From the NCBI GenBank assembly GCA_030148505.1, contig JASBTI010000016.1:186001-250000 (forward strand): a stretch of DNA of 64,000 nt, given 5' to 3'. Under the pieces are notes generated by a model that was given only the letters and a program-made list of their open reading frames with translations, had not been told where the DNA came from and ran no database searches. Origin of the DNA: Rhodanobacter sp. (GTDB lineage: Bacteria; Pseudomonadota; Gammaproteobacteria; Xanthomonadales; Rhodanobacteraceae). Below are positions 60,150-64,000 of the stretch, piece after piece; within the stretch, counting starts at the first letter, position 1, and every line of letters begins with the position of its first letter. The position numbers and the translations under genes were made by a program.

Positions 60150-60354
60150 GGGAAAACCTCATCAACGTGAAAACGAGCACGAAAGCGGCTGGGCGGGTAT
60201 CTCTCCGCCGTGTGACGTTCGCGGGGGAAGCCCCAAGCATAGCCAAAAAAACGGCTACAGAAAAGTCAACAGGTCCAATGGCCTATCCATGCGCAAACGT
60301 ATGTACGTGAGAACCGCGAAAGCGAATGGGTCGATAGCTGCCAATCGCGGGACG

Positions 60355-61638
60355 CTAGCGTCGGTGCAAGGCCCGGTGGGCGATATCACGGCGGTAGAAG
60401 GCGCCATCGAAGCGAAGGGTCGCGACCGCGGCGTAAGCGCTTTCCCGCGCACGGCCAAGGTCGTCCCCCAAGGCGCATACGGTGAGCACCCGTCCACCGG
60501 CGGTGGCCACCTTTCCGCTCGGCTCTAGTCGGGTACCCGCATGGAAGACCTTGACCTCGGCCGAGTGGGCGCCATCGAGGCCTTCGATCGCGTCGCCTTG
60601 GCGTACCCGCCCGGGGTACCCGGCCGCCGCCATCACCACGCCGATTGCCGGCCGGGGGTCCCAGCGTCCCCGCGTGTCCTTGAGCCGACCGTCGAGGGCG
60701 GCATCGATCAGATCGACCAGATCCGACTTCAGCCGCAGCAAAATGGGCTGGGTTTCCGGATCGCCCAGACGCACGTTGAACTCGATGACCTTCGGTGCGC
60801 CGGATTTGTCGATCATCAAGCCGGCATAGAGGAACCCGATAAACGGCGCACCCTCGCCGGCCATACCGCGCAAAGTGGGCTCGATAACTTCTTTGAGTAT
60901 GCGCTGCTCGACCTCGCGGGTAACTACCGGTGCCGGCGAATAGGCGCCCATGCCACCGGTATTCGGCCCCAAGTCGCTTTCATCGCGGCGTTTGTGGTCC
61001 TGGCTGCTGGCCATCGGCAAGGCGTGGCTGCCGTCGCTCATCACGATATAGCTGGCCTCCTCGCCCTCGAGAAACTCCTCGATCACCACCCGCGCCGAGG
61101 CGTCGCCGAAGCTTTGCGCACCCAGCATGTCGTGCAAGGCCTGTTCGGCGTCAGCGAGGGTCAATGCGACCACCACACCCTTGCCGGCGGCCAGACCGTC
61201 GGCCTTGATCACGATCGGCGCACCGTGGTGGCGGACATAGGCGAGCGCAGGGGCGATCTCGGTAAACACCGCATAGTGTGCGGTCGGTATGTTGTGGCGG
61301 AGCAGAAAATCCTTGGCGAAGGCCTTGGAGCCTTCCAGTTGAGCCGCGATCGCGCGGGGACCGTAAATGCGCAGACCGGCGGCGCGAAAGCGATCGACCA
61401 CCCCGGCGACCAGCGGTACCTCGGGGCCGACCACGGTCAGCGCTATCTTTTCGTGCCTCGCCAGCGTCAGCAGTCCATCGAGATCATTCGCCGCCACATC
61501 CGCATTGCGCACGCCAGGTTCGCGCGCCGTGCCCGCGTTGCCGGGTGCCACGATCACTTCGCTGACCCGTGGCGACTGCTTCAGCTTCCACGCCAGCGCG
61601 TGTTCGCGACCGCCGTTGCCTATGACGAGAACTTTCAT
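60355..61638 (-). CDS. purD: Phosphoribosylamine--glycine ligase
   Basis: MKVLVIGNGGREHALAWKLKQSPRV, SDLGPNTGGMGAYSPAPVV, EFNVRLGDPETQP. Confidence 0.98.
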   Translation of the reverse strand: MKVLVIGNGGREHALAWKLKQSPRVSEVIVAPGNAGTAREPGVRNADVAANDLDGLLTLARHEKIALTVVGPEVPLVAGVVDRFRAAGLRIYGPRAIAAQLEGSKAFAKDFLLRHNIPTAHYAVFTEIAPALAYVRHHGAPIVIKADGLAAGKGVVVALTLADAEQALHDMLGAQSFGDASARVVIEEFLEGEEASYIVMSDGSHALPMASSQDHKRRDESDLGPNTGGMGAYSPAPVVTREVEQRILKEVIEPTLRGMAGEGAPFIGFLYAGLMIDKSGAPKVIEFNVRLGDPETQPILLRLKSDLVDLIDAALDGRLKDTRGRWDPRPAIGVVMAAAGYPGRVRQGDAIEGLDGAHSAEVKVFHAGTRLEPSGKVATAGGRVLTVCALGDDLGRARESAYAAVATLRFDGAFYRRDIAHRALHRR

Positions 61639-61716
61639 GCCTGCTCCGATACCTGGGAATGACGTCGCGCGTCGACGTCGCACGCATTGTAGCGATACCT
61701 GTCGGGCAGTCGGCGA

Positions 61717-63117
61717 TCAGTGGTGATGGGCGAGCAGCGTCAGCAGCGCCTCACGGGGCAATTTGCCAGCATCGTTCCGCGGCAGCGCATGCACCAGACG
61801 CAAAGGCCGCGGGAGGAACAGCGGATCGACTGCGCGACGCAGTGCTTCCAGAATCGTTTGCTCGTTCAGTGTGGGCGCCACCGCCAAGGCGGCGATCCGG
61901 CGGACACCGATCGCATCGCCGTCGTCGAGCTGGAACACCACGGCATCGTTGACCCCCGGTATCGCCAGCAGACGTTGGGTAAGATCACCAAGCGAAGCCC
62001 GTTTTCCGGCGATCTCCAGCATGTCGGCTTGGCGCCCGCACAGGACAAAACGCCGACCCCCATCAGACAGGCTGACGATGTCGGCGAGCTGGACCGGCCT
62101 GTCCAGCTGGGGCGCCGTGACCTCCGTACCATCCGGATGCGGATGCAACTGCACACCCTGGTAAAGCTCCCAGTGTTCATCGGACGCGGGCCGGCGGCTG
62201 GCGAAGACGCAGGTCTCGGTGGACCCGAACACTTCGAGCACAGGTGCGCCAAAACGTTGTTCGGCAAGGCGGGCCAGTTCCACCGGGAGAGGCGCGGTCG
62301 CCGACACCAGTGCGGCGAGCGATGGCAGCTGGATGCCGGATTCCACCAGGGCGCGTAGATGGACCGGGGTGGTTACCAGGACGCGGGGGGCCGATATGTC
62401 GGTCAGCACGGCGGCGATATCGCCAGGCAACAGCGGTCGTCCCGAATGCATTTCGATGCGCCCGAGCAGCGGCAGCAGCACGGACATCTCGATACCGTAC
62501 ATATGCTGCGCCGGCACGGTGGCCACTGCGGTGAACTGGTCACCCAGCGCCGCCCCCAGCATGGCCAGGTTGCCGGCGCAGCTGACATGCAGGTTTCCCC
62601 AGGTTTTTGCGTGGGGCATGGGCGATCCGGTGGACCCCGAAGTGTAGCCGATCGCCACCACCTGGGAAGCGGGAATCTGCGGTACCTCGGTGGTGGCGGC
62701 CGACGGAGGCGATATCAGCGATGGCAGCTGCCGATAATGGGCCGGGGCGGGCATCAAGGCTTGTTCCCCCAGTGCGTAGCAGCCCGGATGCTCGGCCATC
62801 ACTTCGTCGATGGCCTGCGGTGCACGCGAGGGAGGCAGCAGGTTGATCTGGCCGCGCAACATGATCGCGCAGAAGGCGACCATGAAGGCATAGCGATCTT
62901 CGCAAAGGTTCACGGCCGCCGGAGCTCTCGGCAACCGTGCCGCAATCGCATTCACATGCGCCAGGAATCGGGCCTTGCTGATCGCGGTCCCGTCCCGTCG
63001 GGTGACGATCTGGGCAAGCTCGGAACTGAGCATGGGCAGTTGGACGGGTGCCTCGCGCCGAAAGGTGCCATAAACAATAGCCAAACCGTGATCTCCCTTG
63101 GTGATCCGTCGCGTCAT
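61717..63117 (-). CDS. AMP-binding enzyme (acyl-CoA/acyl-ACP synthetase-like)
   Basis: IGYTSGSTGSPMPHAKTWGNL, VFGSTETCVFASRR. Confidence 0.85.
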   Translation of the reverse strand: MTRRITKGDHGLAIVYGTFRREAPVQLPMLSSELAQIVTRRDGTAISKARFLAHVNAIAARLPRAPAAVNLCEDRYAFMVAFCAIMLRGQINLLPPSRAPQAIDEVMAEHPGCYALGEQALMPAPAHYRQLPSLISPPSAATTEVPQIPASQVVAIGYTSGSTGSPMPHAKTWGNLHVSCAGNLAMLGAALGDQFTAVATVPAQHMYGIEMSVLLPLLGRIEMHSGRPLLPGDIAAVLTDISAPRVLVTTPVHLRALVESGIQLPSLAALVSATAPLPVELARLAEQRFGAPVLEVFGSTETCVFASRRPASDEHWELYQGVQLHPHPDGTEVTAPQLDRPVQLADIVSLSDGGRRFVLCGRQADMLEIAGKRASLGDLTQRLLAIPGVNDAVVFQLDDGDAIGVRRIAALAVAPTLNEQTILEALRRAVDPLFLPRPLRLVHALPRNDAGKLPREALLTLLAHHH

Positions 63118-63222
63118 GAAAACAAGCTCACACCCTGTCGCCGGAAGGCTCCGTGAAGGAGCGCTGTCGTCTTGCCAGGTGTGCCAGCTCGTTATGCCCT
63201 ATCCGATGTCAGCGGCGTGCGT

Positions 63223-63795
63223 TCAGGCGCGAATAATAGCGCCGCTGAGCGCATCGCGAATCGTCGAGGGGGCTTGCCGATCGCCGGTGGCGGCGTCGAC
63301 GACCCCATCCAGCGCGTCACCGAAATAATCAGCGACGGTCCGGGTGATGCGCGCTGGCGGGGCGCCGTGGGGATTGGCGCTGGTTGAAACCAGCGCGCCA
63401 CCGAAAGCACGGCACAAGGCGGCGGCCGGCGGGTGTGCGGTGACTCGCAGTGCGATGCCGGTGTGATGACCAACGATCCACTCGGGCACATGCATCGATC
63501 GTGGGAAAACCCAGGTGGAAGGTCCGGGCCAGCTGGCCTGGACTTCGGTCATCACGACGCGCGGTACGTTGGCCAGGTCGATGTACTGCTCGAGCTGCGA
63601 GAACTCCGCGGCGATCAGCAACACGCCTTGTGTCGCCGGCCTTTGCTTCAGTTCGAACAAGCGGCCAAGCGCAGCGCGGTCGTGCGGATCGCAACCAAGC
63701 CCGAACACCGCTTCGGTCGGATAGGCGAGGACGCCGCCGCGATGCAAGGCGTCGGCGGCGGCAGTCAGCTGGTCGAGGGTGTAATACCGCAGCAC
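63223..63795 (-). CDS. tsaC: Threonylcarbamoyl-AMP synthase (TsaC/YrdC-type), GTG start
   Basis: GGVLAYPTEAVFGLGCDPHDRAAL, SWPGPSTWVFP, SALVSTSANPHGAPPA-type motif. Confidence 0.93.
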   Translation of the reverse strand: MLRYYTLDQLTAAADALHRGGVLAYPTEAVFGLGCDPHDRAALGRLFELKQRPATQGVLLIAAEFSQLEQYIDLANVPRVVMTEVQASWPGPSTWVFPRSMHVPEWIVGHHTGIALRVTAHPPAAALCRAFGGALVSTSANPHGAPPARITRTVADYFGDALDGVVDAATGDRQAPSTIRDALSGAIIRA

Positions 63796-64000
63796 TCAAT
63801 CTCCGAGAGGCGTCGTCACGTTTTTGGGGGCGGCGGCTTTTTTGGCGGCAGTCTTTTTTGCCGGCGTTTTCCTGGCTGCCGCTTTTTTGCTGGCGGTCTT
63901 CTTGGTCGTGGTCTTTTTCGCGGCGGCCTTTTTCGCCGGTGCTTTTTTGGCCGCAGCTTTCTTGGTGGCGGTCTTCTTGCCAAACCGCCCCTTCTTAACC
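63796..64000 (-). CDS. topA: Lys/Ala-rich C-terminal tail, probably DNA topoisomerase I (truncated by window edge)
   Basis: VKKGRFGKKTATKKAAAKKAPAKKAAAKKTTTKKTASKKAAARKTPAKKTAAKKAAAPKNVTTPLGD*; stop abuts the tsaC GTG. A histone-H1-like protein is the alternative. Confidence 0.55.
   Translation of the reverse strand, partial: VKKGRFGKKTATKKAAAKKAPAKKAAAKKTTTKKTASKKAAARKTPAKKTAAKKAAAPKNVTTPLGD

Noticed and set aside
63820-63990. Repeated poly-T blocks on the plus strand, possible terminator or repeat array
   Set aside because: Explained by Lys codons of the Lys/Ala-rich tail on the minus strand; spacing too irregular for CRISPR and no hairpins

Overview
High-GC gammaproteobacterial chromosome segment. 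Gene content and order suggest Xanthomonadales, Rhodanobacteraceae-like; this is inference, not tested. It is mostly core genome. Order along the window: partial ribokinase; hslUV-xerC-DUF484-dapF-lptM block; sugar dehydrogenase and YbhB-like genes; DUF1328/YqjD/YqjE/AI-2E stress-type run; uppP; nitrogen block (TorF-type porin, glnK, amtB, glnA, ntrB, ntrC); GH94-type protein divergent from a COG5368/GH144-like hydrolase, then a flavoprotein and gnd; nitrate assimilation block (cysG, hemD-like, nasA, FAD oxidoreductase, nirD, nirB, narK-type transporter); AlgZ/AlgR-like pair; peptidase and metabolic genes; mnmG; tex-like; GDSL autotransporter; purD; orphan AMP-ligase; tsaC; probable topA tail. 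No tRNA, rRNA, CRISPR array, prophage or intact IS was seen. The most interesting signals are non-coding: (i) a 30-bp perfect palindrome containing two tandem AGACGTCT boxes upstream of the porin-glnK-amtB unit; (ii) a run of three strong hairpins, probably a small RNA, between divergent genes upstream of mnmG; (iii) a ~167-bp MITE-like inverted-repeat element between cysG and the hemD-like gene; (iv) matching sigma-54 and NtrC-type sites at glnA, ntrB and the nitrate operon. The GH94/GH144-like pair suggests a beta-1,2-glucan locus. No clearly new multi-gene system was found.
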